Assembly (NCBI GenBank): GCA_943735955.1
Contig: OX030965.1
Location: 5,975,003 to 6,039,002, forward strand
Length of the DNA stretch: 64,000 nucleotides
Reading direction: 5' to 3'
Origin: Piscicola geometra
Lineage: Eukaryota > Annelida > Clitellata > Hirudinida > Piscicolidae
The notes under the pieces were generated by a model. It had not been told where the DNA came from and made no database searches. It was given only the letters and a program-made list of their open reading frames with translations. The translations under genes were made by a program, and so were the position numbers. Positions within the stretch are counted from its first letter, which is position 1. The number at the start of each line of letters is the position of its first letter. Shown piece after piece: positions 30,529 to 46,162 of the stretch.

Positions 30529-33500
30529 ATGTCAGACGATGAGGAACTGCGGAGACTTCGAGATGCAGCCTTACGATCCAAAAAAAGATCCAAACAACCC
30601 AAATCCAGTGACGCAGTTTGCAACAGTTTCGAGGAAGTAGCCAAAGAATTCGTCAAAAACGATCTCTCTTCAAAATCGAATTCGAACAGTTCTTCTGTCC
30701 AGCCTGCACTTCAAGTTTGATTTGAAAAGAATATATGCATATCTGTTAACATTTTAAATTTCTCAGTCCTAAAGGTCACTGAAAATTGATCAAATAGTTA
30801 ACCTTTCAAAGTTCTTTGCTTTGAACTATTTTATTATATTTTTAAGGTTAACAAGTTTTTACATTTTTTGGGGTATTACTTCAACACTCTAATTTCATTG
30901 CCATCATTATCATCAAAAACTCTTCATAATGTGATATTGACATATGAATGTCATGGTCCATGTATAAACTGTGTATATGATCTCCACAGCTTTAGAAGTT
31001 CTCAAAAACACTACAACTGTTTTACAATTATTAAATTATTTAGCATAAAAAGTTCACTATTAATATTTTTATCAATCATAGTCTTTTAAAACTATTTCAT
31101 TAAAATAAATTATTTTTAAATATTATATAATTAATTAAAATTTTTATTAATTATTAAATTTTATTAATGCATTGTTAAAACTATGGGGCTTACATTTACA
31201 AAAAATATCATTTCATCACTACCTTTCACATCCACCAGGTATCATTACCAGCCTTCACTAGGGAGGATTGGCATTCTGGATTGATTGAGCTTATCAAGAA
31301 AAAAATCCCAAAAAGCCATCCCATCCCGTCCACTTCTTCTCCCCACCATCCATCCACCCATCTCCACCACCCACCACCATCTCTCGCTCATCAATCAACC
31401 CAAAATTTTTCCATCCATCCGAATTCCCTCCCTCAACAACCTCCCAACAGCCATCTCACAGTTTCCAACGTACAATCATCCACCCACACTCTTCAGTCAT
31501 TTGTTTCCCACTCCACAGCCCTCATCACCCACCCACCCATGCCTCCACCACCCTCCAACACCACCCCTCACCACTACATCATGCCCGACCCATCTTCCAA
31601 AATGGCTCAACCATTCATACCTTATATGTTACAACATCAACAACAACAACAACCATTTATTCTTCAACAACAAATTATTCCAGTTCTACAACACTTTCTG
31701 CCCGGCCAACACCCCCCTCACCACCACCCCCTTCCTTCCCAGCGCCTCCCCCTCTCCCAATCACTACCTAACTTCACCATCCCCATCCATTCAAATCCCT
31801 TCTCCACCCACTCCACACCTGTCGACACCACCACCGCAACCACCAAACAACAACTAAAAAACAACAAACAACCACTCAACAACAAACGAAGTAATTTGAT
31901 TGTTGTTCCAGTCAACAACACCAACAACAACAATTCTCAGAATCGATATGCATCCAAAACACACTTCCAGTCCTTCACCTCAAACCAAACCACCACTAGC
32001 ACCTCAATTAATGGCAGCAGCTTCAACAACAAAAAGACAACCACAATGGCCACCACTGCCACCACCACTACTACTAATACATCAACCACCACGGCCACTT
32101 TTTGTAGACCACAAGATAAGTGGACTAACAACAACGGCAACAAAGTTGACGATAAGTCTAATTCCAAAAGTAAGTTTTTGGATAGATTATATTTATTAGA
32201 ATAAAATATATTTTTTGCAAAATATTCGCTAAATAAATAGGTTCTTATTGATGGTTTGCAAGTTTCTTATCCATCCATCCAACCATACATCCATCCAACC
32301 ATCCATCCATCCATCCATCCATCCATCCATCCATCTATCCAACCATCCATCCATCCATCCATCCATCCATCCATCCATCCATCCATCCATCCATCCATCC
32401 ATCCATCCATCCATCCAACCATCCATCCATCCATCCATCCATCCATCCATCCATCCCTCAATTATTTAATCATGTATTTCTTTCTTTACAGGTAAAAAAA
32501 GTAAATTCGATAGATATGATGATTCGGAAAGTAGTGATGATGATGATGATGATGTTGATGAGGAGGATGAAGATGATAGTAGTGTTAGTGGAAAAGATGA
32601 CATGCAAGTTTGGAACAACAACGAAAACAACAACAACAAAAGTAACAACACATTTCATGAAAATGACTTGAATAATGGTGATAAAAACACCATTCACTTA
32701 ATCACCAAGCCTGTAAATAATGATGATGTGAAACCAATTAGTGACTCTAATTTAAAATTAATTAGGGATACTAATTATAATTCAATTGATCATCGTACAC
32801 CTGAGATGTCAATTTTGGGGGTGGTGAATGGAGAGGCGGTTGAGTTAAATAACCCCTCCATGCCAGCCACCCTTGCCAACCACCACCACCATGTTATAGC
32901 TTCGAACAACAACAACAACAGTCTTGTTATTGTTACTGATGATTTGTTACACAATTCCTTGTTAAGTAACGTTAATACCGCTGTTATAACAGATGTTAAT
33001 CACAACAATGTGTACAATAGTAACAGGGTTCTTGATAATAATGTTGATGGTGGTGATGATGATGGCGGTGCTGGTGATGATGATGATAACTTCATTTCTC
33101 CATGCACGTCTGATGAAGAAGAGGTTATTAAGAATTACACCAAGAACATCATCCGAGTCGGTAATGATGATGATGCTGTCATCACTACTACTACTACTAC
33201 CATAGCTGCACATGATGAGGATGTCGATCGGGAAGAGGAGGAGAAGGAGGAGGATGTTAATATTAATGCGCGTATTAGTTTGACCACTACTACTGCTACT
33301 GCTACGACTACTGCCAATAACAATGATTCTTCTTGTTCTCATACTACTACAACTATTACTACCACTACCACTACTACTATCAATACTGCCAACCGGAAGG
33401 ATCACTCCAACAACCAATCAGCGCTTGACACCGTCCGCATAACCCACCGCCAAAGTCCGAGCCACGATTCTAGGTCACAGGGGTCGCAAATATATAGGTC

Positions 33501-34250
33501 AGGTCAGCATAGAAGAAGCAGTAGTTTAAATCTATTAAAAGAGAGTTCAAATAATGTAAAAAATTGTATTTCACAAACAACCAATGACGCAAGAGATAAA
33601 TCTAGGTCACCGAGTTCAATGGCGTCTATTAGGTCAGTGGTGTCCAGCTTGAGGTCACGTGGAAGGTCGTCGAAAGGGCATTGTGACAACAATCACAAGC
33701 GTAGTGAAGATGATGATAATGATGATGAGGGTAGCAAAGGAAGGAGTAAAAGTGGTAGTGATGATAATGATGAGGAGGTTGGTGATGATAATGATGATGA
33801 TGATGATAGAAAGAAAGTGTTAAATAAAAGTTACAAAGACAACAAGCACAGCAGACACATACCTGATAGAAAATCATTAAAAAGACTTCATGCCGATGAT
33901 GATGATGATTACAGTTCAAGAGGCAGAGACAAGGATAAATACAGAGACAGACACAGAAGGATGCACAGGTCCAAAGAGAGAGACACGAGACGAGACAAAC
34001 ACTTTCCATACAATCACAGTGATCCAAACCTGGAAAGGTTGAACTGGAGAAGAACTAGGAGTGGTGGTGCTGATGATGATTGTTATGGTTGTGATGATGA
34101 TGATCGTCACAGGTCGGAGTACTATAGTACGAAGAGAGTGAGGAGAGAGGGGGAGGGGGGTTTTTATGGGGGAAGTGGTGGGACGGGTGGTGGCCGCAGG
34201 GGTGGTAGTAGGGAAGGCTTTGTGCTGTTTGGTGTTGGTGCTAGAGATGG

Positions 34251-34281
<31 letters not shown>

Positions 34282-36377
34282 GGGAGTGGTGGTGGTGGTG
34301 GAGGTGTTATATTTGGTGAGCGCATTCATCCACCGCACGGAAGGAAGGAAGGAAGGTATTCCAGGGGTAGGTATGCAGGCTATGAAAGTGCTGCTAATGA
34401 TTATGACCTCTATAAATCCAAGTATCATCATCATCATCATCATCATCGTGATCATCATCATGATTACAAAAAGGAGAATTTGCTCAATAACAGAGACAAG
34501 TTAATAGACAAAGGATATGACAGACACATGGGGACGAGAGGGAGGGAGAGGTACAACCACACGGTCAAGGAAGAGGACAGAGAGAAGGACGAGCAAGCAT
34601 ATAAAGAGAGGGACTTGGAAGAGTACAACGATAGAGAGAAGGCAAGCCGAGAGGCGAGAAAAAAACGAAAAGAGGGGTATGGTAGAGGTGCTGATGATGA
34701 TTATCGCCGACGTCAGAGCAAAAAGGGGTCACCTAGTTGGCAGAGGAATGGGGTCAGGGAGGTTAATGGGGTCAGGGAATTGAGGTGTCATAGTAGTGAT
34801 AGGGGTGTGAAGAATGGAGGGATGAGGGTTGGTCATGGTAGTAGTAGCCGGGATGAGTTTATGAGAAGGAAGGATGATTTAATGGAAAGAAGGAAAAAAG
34901 ATGAATTATTGAGAGGTCATCATCAAACCACTCCATCACTCTCTCACCACCACCACTCTCCATCTTCCATTACGTATGGTAGGTATGAGGAGGAGGAGGA
35001 AAGAAGGAGGAGAAGGATGGGAGGGGCGGGGAGGTGTGATGAGAGAGAGAAAAGGGTGGAGAGGAGGGGTATTAGACAGATGGAGAAGGAGGAGGTGAGG
35101 GATAGAAGGAGGTCTTCAGAACAAAGGGAGAGGCGTGCATGCAGGAGTGGATCAGCCTCTAAGAGAGATGATGAGGAGGAGGAGGGGAGAGGGATGAAGA
35201 AGACGAGATCGATTGATGGAGAGAAGAAGGGATGTGGAGGAGAGAGAAGTGGAGTGAGGGGATCATTATCAATCCGGAGTGGGAGAGGGAGTGATGCTTG
35301 TAATGCTAGAAAGGCAAAGAGTACAGGAGATGATGATCATGATGATGATGTTCGTGGTGATCATGATGATGATGCTGAAAAGAAGAAGAATAAGAAAGGT
35401 GGAGAGAGAGAGGAGAGAGCTAATGGACAATCTACCAATGAAGATGGCGTTGATGATGATGATGATTTTAAAGAGGAGGAAGAAAATAAGCATGGTGTTG
35501 ATGATGATATCGATGAACGCACAACGCAGAGTAATAGGAGAGTAATTCAAGGAAAGATCAAGAAAATTAATAAAAATAATAACAACAACGACAATAATAA
35601 TAATAATAATAATATCAATGATGGTAATACCAAAAATAATAATGATGATTTGTTTTCTAACGATACTGCTACCTACGACAACGACGAGGATGATGATGAT
35701 GAAGATGAAAGATTGTCGATGATTGTTGTGGACGACAAGACAGCTTCGACCACCACCACCGACAACCACCACTACTACTACTACCACTACGATACTCATG
35801 GCTAGTACAACTATTAGTATCTTTTGTTTGAATATATAATACTGCGTGTATTAGTTATGCAGATGAATATATTTGTATGCATCATACATTTAATTTTGCA
35901 GATAATACATTTGTATCATAAGTTACACAAATGCATACATTCAACCATACAGATATTAGTATTTGTACTTGCACAACTTACACAAGTTAATTATTTCCCG
36001 CGCATTTCACTAACGTCTGCCACCACTGCACAGGCGTCTGCAAGCGCTCGATCCACGAACGACTGGGTGGCCGCTGCAAGAAGAAGACCACCTACCGACA
36101 CCACCCGAACAGCGTCAGTTTGTACTTCCTTTTTTGTTTTTTTGGCTTGGATGCCATGGAGATTTTTTGTTTTAATTTATTTTTTATATATTAATTGTTT
36201 TTTAAACATTTTATTGTTATTTCTTTTCCTTAATTCGTCGTTTTTATTATTTAATTCACTATATTCAATTATTGCTTTGATTATTATTTATTTATTTATA
36301 ATTATTTAATAAATCTTTCACAGAGAAATGACTTGCGGAACAGGATAGAGCAGAGAACGAAGAATGCTAATTCGTGA
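30529..36377 (+). CDS. Large RS/RD-rich, acidic low-complexity nuclear-type protein, unrecognised
   Basis: Exons: 30529-30714 (ATG), 31239-32169, 32492 to 35623 or 35805, 36034-36113, 36324-36377. The start [20 protein letters not shown] and [20 protein letters not shown] look conserved. The middle is Ser/Thr/Asn-rich, then long Asp/Glu runs, then [14 protein letters not shown] and many RE/RD/RS dipeptides, with a His run. Splicing out at 35623 (gtaata) continues in phase into [16 protein letters not shown] and ends [13 protein letters not shown] (about 1460 residues). Reading through gives a stop at 35805 instead. RS/RD composition is common in splicing and mRNA-export factors, but I recognise no domain and make no functional claim. 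It shares a promoter interval with ERAL1. Confidence 0.7.
32267..32458. repeat. (ATCC)n in an intron of the RS-rich gene
   Basis: Almost pure CATC tetranucleotide for about 190 bp between the exons ending at 32169 and starting at 32492. In sense orientation it is the pyrimidine-rich form on the acceptor side. Confidence 0.95.
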
Positions 36378-37030
36378 TCATTTGTTAATAACTACATCAA
36401 TTCCTCCTCTCCACTTCCTTTGACATTTACTTTGACATTTACTTTATTAAAACCGAAATCTTCGGTGAAACACTTTGTAGATTAATTCTCGGATTTTGAA
36501 TTCTCATTATTGATTTGTCATTATTATTCTTATTTTATGATTATCGTATGATTATGAAAATAAAGTTTTGTTGATCATGCGTCCACTGAATGAAGTCTCA
36601 TTTCTCTCCTGACCCTCAAGCATTAACGCAGTCTATTGTAAAGCTGCCATAAGATTTTAGATATATTAATATATATATATATATATATTTATACAAATAT
36701 TTATACATATATTCATGCATATATAACCTGTTCATGAGGAATTCATGTTTCAAAAACTCTTTTTCCGACTCATTGTGATATTTTAACAAGACATTTGACA
36801 TCATTTAGAAACTAAAATGGCCATTTAAAATGGTCGACTTGTCAACAGTTCTTAATAGCATTATTCATTAATAACTAAAATAGGTGATTAATATATTAAA
36901 TTTTCTACGTAATTAGTTAACTTAATTAGCAATATTTTAGTGACATCATCATTATCATCCTCATTATAATCATCATTATCATTAACATACACATGGATGC
37001 ACGTTTAGTCAAAATTCAAAAGTTAACCAA
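36378..37030. other. 3' UTR of the RS-rich gene and AT-rich spacer
   Basis: Holds the 3' UTR, a (TA)n tract at about 36660-36690 and nothing else I can identify. Confidence 0.6.
36560..36565 (+). terminator. Polyadenylation signal AATAAA
   Basis: Canonical hexamer about 180 bp after the proposed stop of the RS-rich gene, followed by a GT-rich stretch. This supports the longer model ending at 36377. Confidence 0.6.
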
Positions 37031-37038
37031 ACGATTCT

Positions 37039-38318
37039 GGGATGCAGTCGATTCACCACATAACCGATTCACTCCTTAAAATAGTTAAAAACGGACTTAT
37101 TTTTTAAAATAAAATTTTAAATATAAAATAAAATTTTAAATATAAAATAAAATTTTAAATATAAAATAAAATTTTAAATATAAAATAAAATTTTAAATAT
37201 AAAATAAAATTTTAAATATAAAATAAAATTTTAAATATAAAATAAAATTTTAAATATAAAATAAAATTTTAAATATAAAATAAAATTTTAAATATAAAAT
37301 AAAATTTTAAATATAAAATAAAATTTTAAATATAAAATAAAATTTTAAATATAAAATAAAATTTTAAATATAAAATAAAATTTTAAATATAAAATAAAAT
37401 TTTAAATATAAAATAAAATTTCAAATATAAAATAAAATTTTAAATATAAAATAAAATTTTAAATATAAAATAAAATTTTAAATATAAAATAAAATTTTAA
37501 ATATAAAATAAAATTTTAAATATAAAATAAAATTTTAAATATAAAATAAAATTTCAAATATAAAATAAAATTTTAAATATAAAATAAAATTTTAAATATA
37601 AAATAAAATTGTAAATATAAAATAAAATTGTAAATATAAAATAAAATTTTAAATATAAAAAAAAAATTTTAAATATAAAATAAAATTGTAAATATAAAAT
37701 AAAATTTTAAATATAAAATAAAATTGTAAATATAAAATAAAATTTTAAATATAAAATAAAATTGTAAATATAAAATAAAATTTTAAATATAAAATAAAAT
37801 TTTAAATATAAAATAAAATTTTAAATGTAAAATAAAATTTTAAATATAAAATAAATTTTTAAATATAAAATAAATTTTTAAATATAAAATAAAATTTTAA
37901 ATATAAAATAAAATTTTAAATATAAAATAAAATTTTAAATATAAAATAAAATTTCAAATATAAAATAAAATTTTAAATATAAAATAAAATTTTAAATATA
38001 AAATAAAATTTTAAATATAAAATAAAATTGTAAATATAAAATAAAATTGTAAATATAAAATAAAATTGTAAATATAAAATAAAATTTTAAATATAAAATA
38101 AAATTTTAAATATAAAATAAAATTTTGAATATAAAATAAAATTTTAAATATAAAATAAAATTTTAAATATAATTAAAAATTCATAGTTTTATTATTTTTT
38201 TCATTATTTAAAAAATAATTTATTATTTTATTTTAGCAAAATACCTATAAAAAAAATAAAGTCAATTTTTAACTATTTTAAGGGATGAATCGGTTATGGG
38301 GTGAATCGACTGCAATTC
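37039..38318. mobile_element. Foldback/MITE-like element carrying a 19-bp satellite
   Basis: Sixty-base inverted repeats at 37039-37098 and 38259-38318 (about 52 of 60 positions match by eye; core tgcagtcgattcacc) enclose a tandem array. The 8-mer acgattct occurs directly outside both ends (37031-37038 and 38319-38326), a plausible 8-bp target duplication. There is no coding capacity. The outermost four bases of the two repeats disagree, so exact ends are uncertain. Confidence 0.75.
37106..38171. repeat. 19-bp AT-only satellite, about 56 copies
   Basis: The unit is aaaataaaattttaaatat, extremely homogeneous, with recurring variants (tttcaaat, ttgtaaat) that appear in clusters. Contained wholly within the inverted-repeat element. 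Confidence 0.97.
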
Positions 38319-38326
38319 ACGATTCT

Positions 38327-40937
<2,611 letters not shown>

Positions 40938-41224
40938 TGTGAATCTGTATTGCTCCACTGCCAAAAAAAAGGAGTTGATTATAAGACTATAAATCTGAGC
41001 TTTTGAAGTTTAGTTTAGGGAGTTAAAAACCACACATATCTTTTGACCTCTATAATGGTTATTTATTATTTAAAAAATTTAAAAAATTTATATAACCACA
41101 TGCATATACACATATATATAAATTGCATATATATAATAAATGAATAAACATCAGAAAAATAATTAATAAGTATAAAATAATTATAATTATATAAAAAAAT
41201 ATTTATGTGTATGTATATACATTA
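40938..41224. other. SIAH upstream region
   Basis: AT-rich, presumed 5' UTR and promoter; tatata runs near 41100-41135. No gene seen. Confidence 0.5.
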
Positions 41225-42187
41225 ATTTTTTATTATTATGTCAAAATCGAATTTATAGTTATACATCATGGGATGGTTTTCCCAGTATTTATCTAGTTTT
41301 ATTTTAAATTTATCTGTATTTTCAGCTTTTACGATCTCATCAGGCAAGCTACTCCAAACTGTTACCACTCTTTGTGTATAAAAAAAATTTCTTGTCTTTT
41401 TTGGATAGTTTTAGTGAATTTCCCCTTGATGGCCTTGTATTAAGTGTAAAATATCTTCTGTTATTTTACTGTCATATTTATTATTAAGTATTTTATAGGT
41501 TTCGATCATGTCCCCTCGAAGTCTTCAGTAATTTAATAGCTTTAAGTCTATCATTATAAGTCTTGTCTTTGGGATAAGGAAGCATTTTAGTGGCCCTTCT
41601 TTTGACATTTTCTATGCAGTCAATTTGTTTTTCAATGAAGGACTCCATACACTGCTAAGGTATTCTAGATGGGGCCTAACTATACCTTTAAATAATAATC
41701 TAAATGTTTTTATATCAATAAATTTAAACATTCTTCTTATTAGTCCTATTATTTGGTTAGCTTTATTTACTTGCTTTTGTATGTGAATATCGAATTTCAA
41801 ATTCTTGTCTATAATTACACCAAGGTCTTTTTGGTACTCTTCACTCTCTAAAGCAACTTCACCATCTTCATAATCCTGCATAGAATAAACTCTTTCTTCC
41901 TTTTTATTTCTGTATATTTGCAATAGTTTACATTTATGACAGAAATTATGTGTGGATGAAGTCTGAGGTCCCATTGCAGACTCCATTCCACTACTTTGTT
42001 TATATCTTCATGTAGCTTTGTTTGGTCCTCTTTTTCATTAATTTGCTGCTATATTTTACAATCATCAGCGTACATAAATATATTTGAACTCATTCTCTCT
42101 GGCAGATCGTTGATAAATAAAACAAATAATAATGGACCCAAGACTGATCCTTGGGGAATGCCACTTTTTACTTTTACCCATTGTGAT
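41225..42187 (-). mobile_element. LINE fragment with reverse-transcriptase remnant
   Basis: On the minus strand the fragment reads [20 protein letters not shown] and then FMYADD, the palm motifs of a non-LTR reverse transcriptase. HEDINKVVEWS, DLGVIIDKNLKFD and RPHLEYLSSVWSP follow, as in the post-RT region of CR1/jockey-type elements. In-frame stops (one shortly after YADD) and frame changes show it is inactive. It is 5'-truncated at about 42187. No endonuclease part and no clear poly-A tail were found. Confidence 0.88.
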
Positions 42188-43370
42188 TTAACCCATTAAC
42201 ATTAAAGATTAACAACATAGTAAATTAAGTTCAATTTGAATTTGATCTTTCAAATAAAATAAATAAAATATTTTAAGTATGATCACTAAATATATTTTAA
42301 TTCAAAACAATTTTTAGGCTGAAAATAGAGAACTTTCATACCTGGATTTGTGGGTTAAACGTTAAATAAAGTGGCAAATCAAGATGGATGAAGAAGGGTT
42401 GAATAAAAGACCTTATTTTCTAAATTTATTTGAAATCACTCCATACAATTAAAACTTTCGACTAAATATATTCTTTCGCTTTAACCTAAGCAACATTAGA
42501 ACCAGACATTTTGCTAAAAGTCAGGGCTGGCCTAAACTTCTACATGAAATATTTAGAGAAAATATTTTCTTTTTAAATGTAAAATATTTAAATGCGATTT
42601 ATTTAGTTATTTCAAAATTAAATTTTTATTTGAATAATTAATTTCATCAAATAAGCTAATAATTTTATTTCAGTCACCGTTATGCAAGAGGCACTTCTAA
42701 TGAAAGAAGAACTTGTTGAGTGGATTTGAGCTCAACAATTTATCTTTGTAGTTACATAAAAATATAAATATTTCAAATAGTGTTACTCAAATTTGAAAAT
42801 ACTTTAAATAGTATAAGTAGGAAGATTAGTTGCATTCATATATTATTTTAAAAGCCATAAATTATCTTTAAAAACCACCATAATTAAAATATGACAAACT
42901 TTTTGATCTTACATAAAGAGTTCATACAAGAAAGTGCAGACGACTTTTCACAACTGAGAACGTCGACATGAAGAATAAATTGATGTGTGAGACTTTCTGA
43001 AAAGATAGCATAGGCATGGTGAAGGGACCTTCACTATATGAACTAATATGGCGGAAAAAAGAGTTTTTAATGGGTCATTGAGAGACGGAAAAAAGTATAA
43101 ATTATATTATAGATTATATTATTTAAAAAGTTATAAATTAAAACTTTTAATTCCTAAGCTGTCAATAGGTTGACTATGAAACGTCACAATGTCTAAAATA
43201 AAAATAAAAGTAGAAAACTTACATATAAAGCTGAATTGTGTCAATAAAATATGATCGATAAAAACAGTTTTCATGAATTTCTCATCGAAAATCTTCAGTT
43301 AAAATCTTCCTGCTACAGTCCTAGAACCCAACTATTTTCCACACCTTTAAACCTCTCAAATTAAAAGACA
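42188..43370. other. Intergenic, no gene seen
   Basis: AT-rich. Starts with a 13-bp match to the piggyBac end (ttaacccattaac). Otherwise featureless up to the ATG at 43371. Confidence 0.6.
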
Positions 43371-46162
43371 ATGCAGTCGCAACTCCACCTTCTCCTTGCC
43401 ATTGCAATGTCTGTAGGCACTAGTGCGCCGAAAGAGATGGGGGAGGGAAAAGAAAAAGAATTGTTGAACTTGAACGTCACCTCGTACGAAGATGCCCGCC
43501 ATTTCTGCGTCAGGGAAAACACCGACCTCAGCATCTCTTGTCTCCCAGAAGAAATGCACCAGAGCGACAAAGATGAAATCTCCTCGCAGATCGTCAGAGG
43601 CTTTTGGAAGGACGAGAAGGGTGTCATGGTTACGAAGATGAGTTCTGAGGGCTTCAGATTCACCGTTGATGAACGCCTCAATTTGCATGTGATTAATCTA
43701 TAATTAGTGATAATAACTTAAGTGGGCAATGAAATTTAATTGGCTTCAGTTCATTGAAAAAAAGTTTCTTCACTTAACCCTTTTTAAAATTGGGTTACAA
43801 ATATCTCTACAATCTGGTTTAAAAGCTTCTTTCCGATCGGGTTTCCAACCACCAGATCACAGACGCGAGGGCCTTCTACACGGGCGTGTACACGTGCGTG
43901 ATCCTCCTAAGCGACGACCAGTGGAAGGTGGCGTCCATCCACCTCCTCGTCTACACCTTTCCATCCCTCCAACTCGAGTATCCGCTCTTCTTCAGGACTA
44001 AAGGCAAATGTCACGAAAAGGTTGGTGAAAATGAACGGGTTTGTGGGTGTTGAAACGGGAGTTTAGTGATGGATAGTTTTGGAAAGAGAATGGTGGTATT
44101 TTTCGTTTTTTTTAAAGATATAATTTACGATTCAAAACTTTTTCATATATTAAAAAGTGTTTATTTTAAATATCTTTTATTTATTTTAAATGACTTTCTA
44201 TAAACGCATTAAAGGTGAGTCTTTTGAAGCAAATGTCTTCCGCCTTCTATCACATGATGTGTGGTTCTGATGCTAGACACGGTAAAAACGGAACATGAAT
44301 TTAAATTCCACTGAAATTCTACACCAAAGCATCAATTATATAAAATTATATAACGATAAGGTTATTACAATAATAATAATTACTAATAGGATAATTATAA
44401 CCATTAATAATAACATTTTAATTAATATTAAAAATAATAAACATTAAATTAAGACAAAATTCACTAATAACATCAAAGAACATTCACAAACCACCCCAAC
44501 ACCACAATAATTGTCACCACACAGAGTGTCAGTATGGCTTACTGCATCCCATATGTTTGGATCTGAAGGTGGATAATGCGTCAGTGATGGTCGAGAGCAA
44601 ACTCTTGAAGATGGGCATCGTCAAATCCATCCATGCGAAGGAAAAGGTTTGTGGATTAGATCCTTGAGTTAATAAATATTTAATATTAATTCAATAAATT
44701 AATACTAAAAATTATTTAATATTAAGTTAAGAAAATAATACTAAAGACAATAATTTAATTGTTTGAAATAAATTAAATTTTTGTTTTTAATATAATCTTT
44801 CATAATAATTCATATTTGTTTAATTAATTAAAATGGCCACTTAAGCGATATAATGAGGTACCCCTCCACGACAAATGCTACAGATTCACGCAAGTAGTCG
44901 CATTAAGTTTCAAAGGTTGACCGCATTTTCCTTGATGTCAAATCGGCACCAGGCTCTAGAGTGAGTGATGATGATGATGGTGTTGATGATGGTGGTGTTG
45001 ATGATGGTGGTAGTGGTGATGATGGTAGTGGTGGTGATGATGATGATGATGGTGGTAGTGATGGTAGTGGTGATGGTGGTAGTGATGGTGTGTAGTGAGG
45101 GTGAAGATGGTGATAATGTGTAATGATTATGACGGAAAAAATTTATCAAATAATTAGTTGAGATGTGAAACAATTGAAGCAGTCAAAATAAATTTTTCGA
45201 TTTGTTACATAAATTATAATCAGAAAACAAAAACCTCCCCATAATTTCCCATAATTTCACTCTAATTCCCCCATAATTTCCCCATAATTTCACCGCCAAC
45301 ACAGATTCCTCGGAAGCATCCACGCCGAGGTTTCCAGGCTGGACTTCATCAGCGCCCTTCCGCTCAGCAAGGCGCTCACCGAACAAGAATTCTTCGAGAC
45401 GTGTCCAGCGGGCTACAAGCTCATAAAGGCGCTGAAACACCCTTCCAACGACCAACACCACTGGACCGACCCGCTCCGAGACCGCCTAGGTGTCGTTCCC
45501 GAATACCACGTCGACGATAACAACGACTACAACGTTTTCATTCCCGTTGAAGAGGTCTCCCTTCAAGACGTCGTCAGCGGCGTGATCAGGGTAGAGGCGC
45601 TTGATGGCGCTGGTGGCGATAATAGTTCCCGTAAGGTGTTCAGGTCGATCGGTTCGATGTGCGTGCCGTGTGGTGTTGGCAGTTACAAGGCGAACTCCCG
45701 AGCGGGTCCTTGCTCTCCGTGCCCGTTGGATTCCTACCAGGACGAGCGAGGACGCGCGGTGGGTTGGATGTTGTTGTTGTTGTTGCTCTGCTTTTTTTGC
45801 TCAAAACCTTTTTCCCATCAAAGTAACCCTTCTTGTGCATCCAACACTACGACTTAAACCACAAAAACACCCTCAAAACCATCTTTTCCCCCATTCTTCA
45901 ACACCCCAACTTCAACCGCCCCAAACAGGAATGCAAACTATGTCCCGACGAAATGATTTCAGGCTTCCATACAGGCCTCAAAGACACCACTCTCTGCTTC
46001 AAAGCAGCGACAGGGGCCGATCATCAACCGATCATGCTCGTTAGAATGCTTTTCTCGTATGTTCTCCTCAGCACTCTTACCATTGTCGGTGTCTTTTTCG
46101 TTGTGTATGTCACGTTGCAGTGTTTTGTCGGCGTGAAGTACAAGGCTCCTGCCTTTAAGTGA
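43371..46162 (+). CDS. Single-pass membrane protein: Ig-like domain plus Cys-rich stalk
   Basis: Seven exons: 43371-43688, 43856-44020, 44215-44281, 44525-44646, 44884-44960, 45305-45758, 45929-46162; all phases match, 478 residues. A signal peptide (MQSQLHLLLAIAMSVGTSA) is followed by an Ig-like fold with Cys in ARHFCVRE and ITDARAFYTGVYTCVILL. A region of unknown type has CGSDARHECQYG. A Cys-rich module (CVPCGVGSYKA, CSPCPLDSYQD, CKLCPD) resembles the ephrin-receptor-like GCC2/GCC3 repeat. The C-terminus has one hydrophobic span (MLFSYVLLSTLTIVGVFFVV) and a tail of about 15 residues. It is therefore type I, extracellular N-terminus. I do not recognise the family; a receptor or adhesion role is inference only. 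The exon 5 acceptor (tgctacag) was chosen because it alone restores phase with exon 6. Confidence 0.8.

Noticed and set aside
44858..44915. Alternative exon 5 of the membrane-protein gene starting at gtacccctcc
   Set aside because: It would leave exon 6 out of phase, whereas 44884-44960 fits on both sides.
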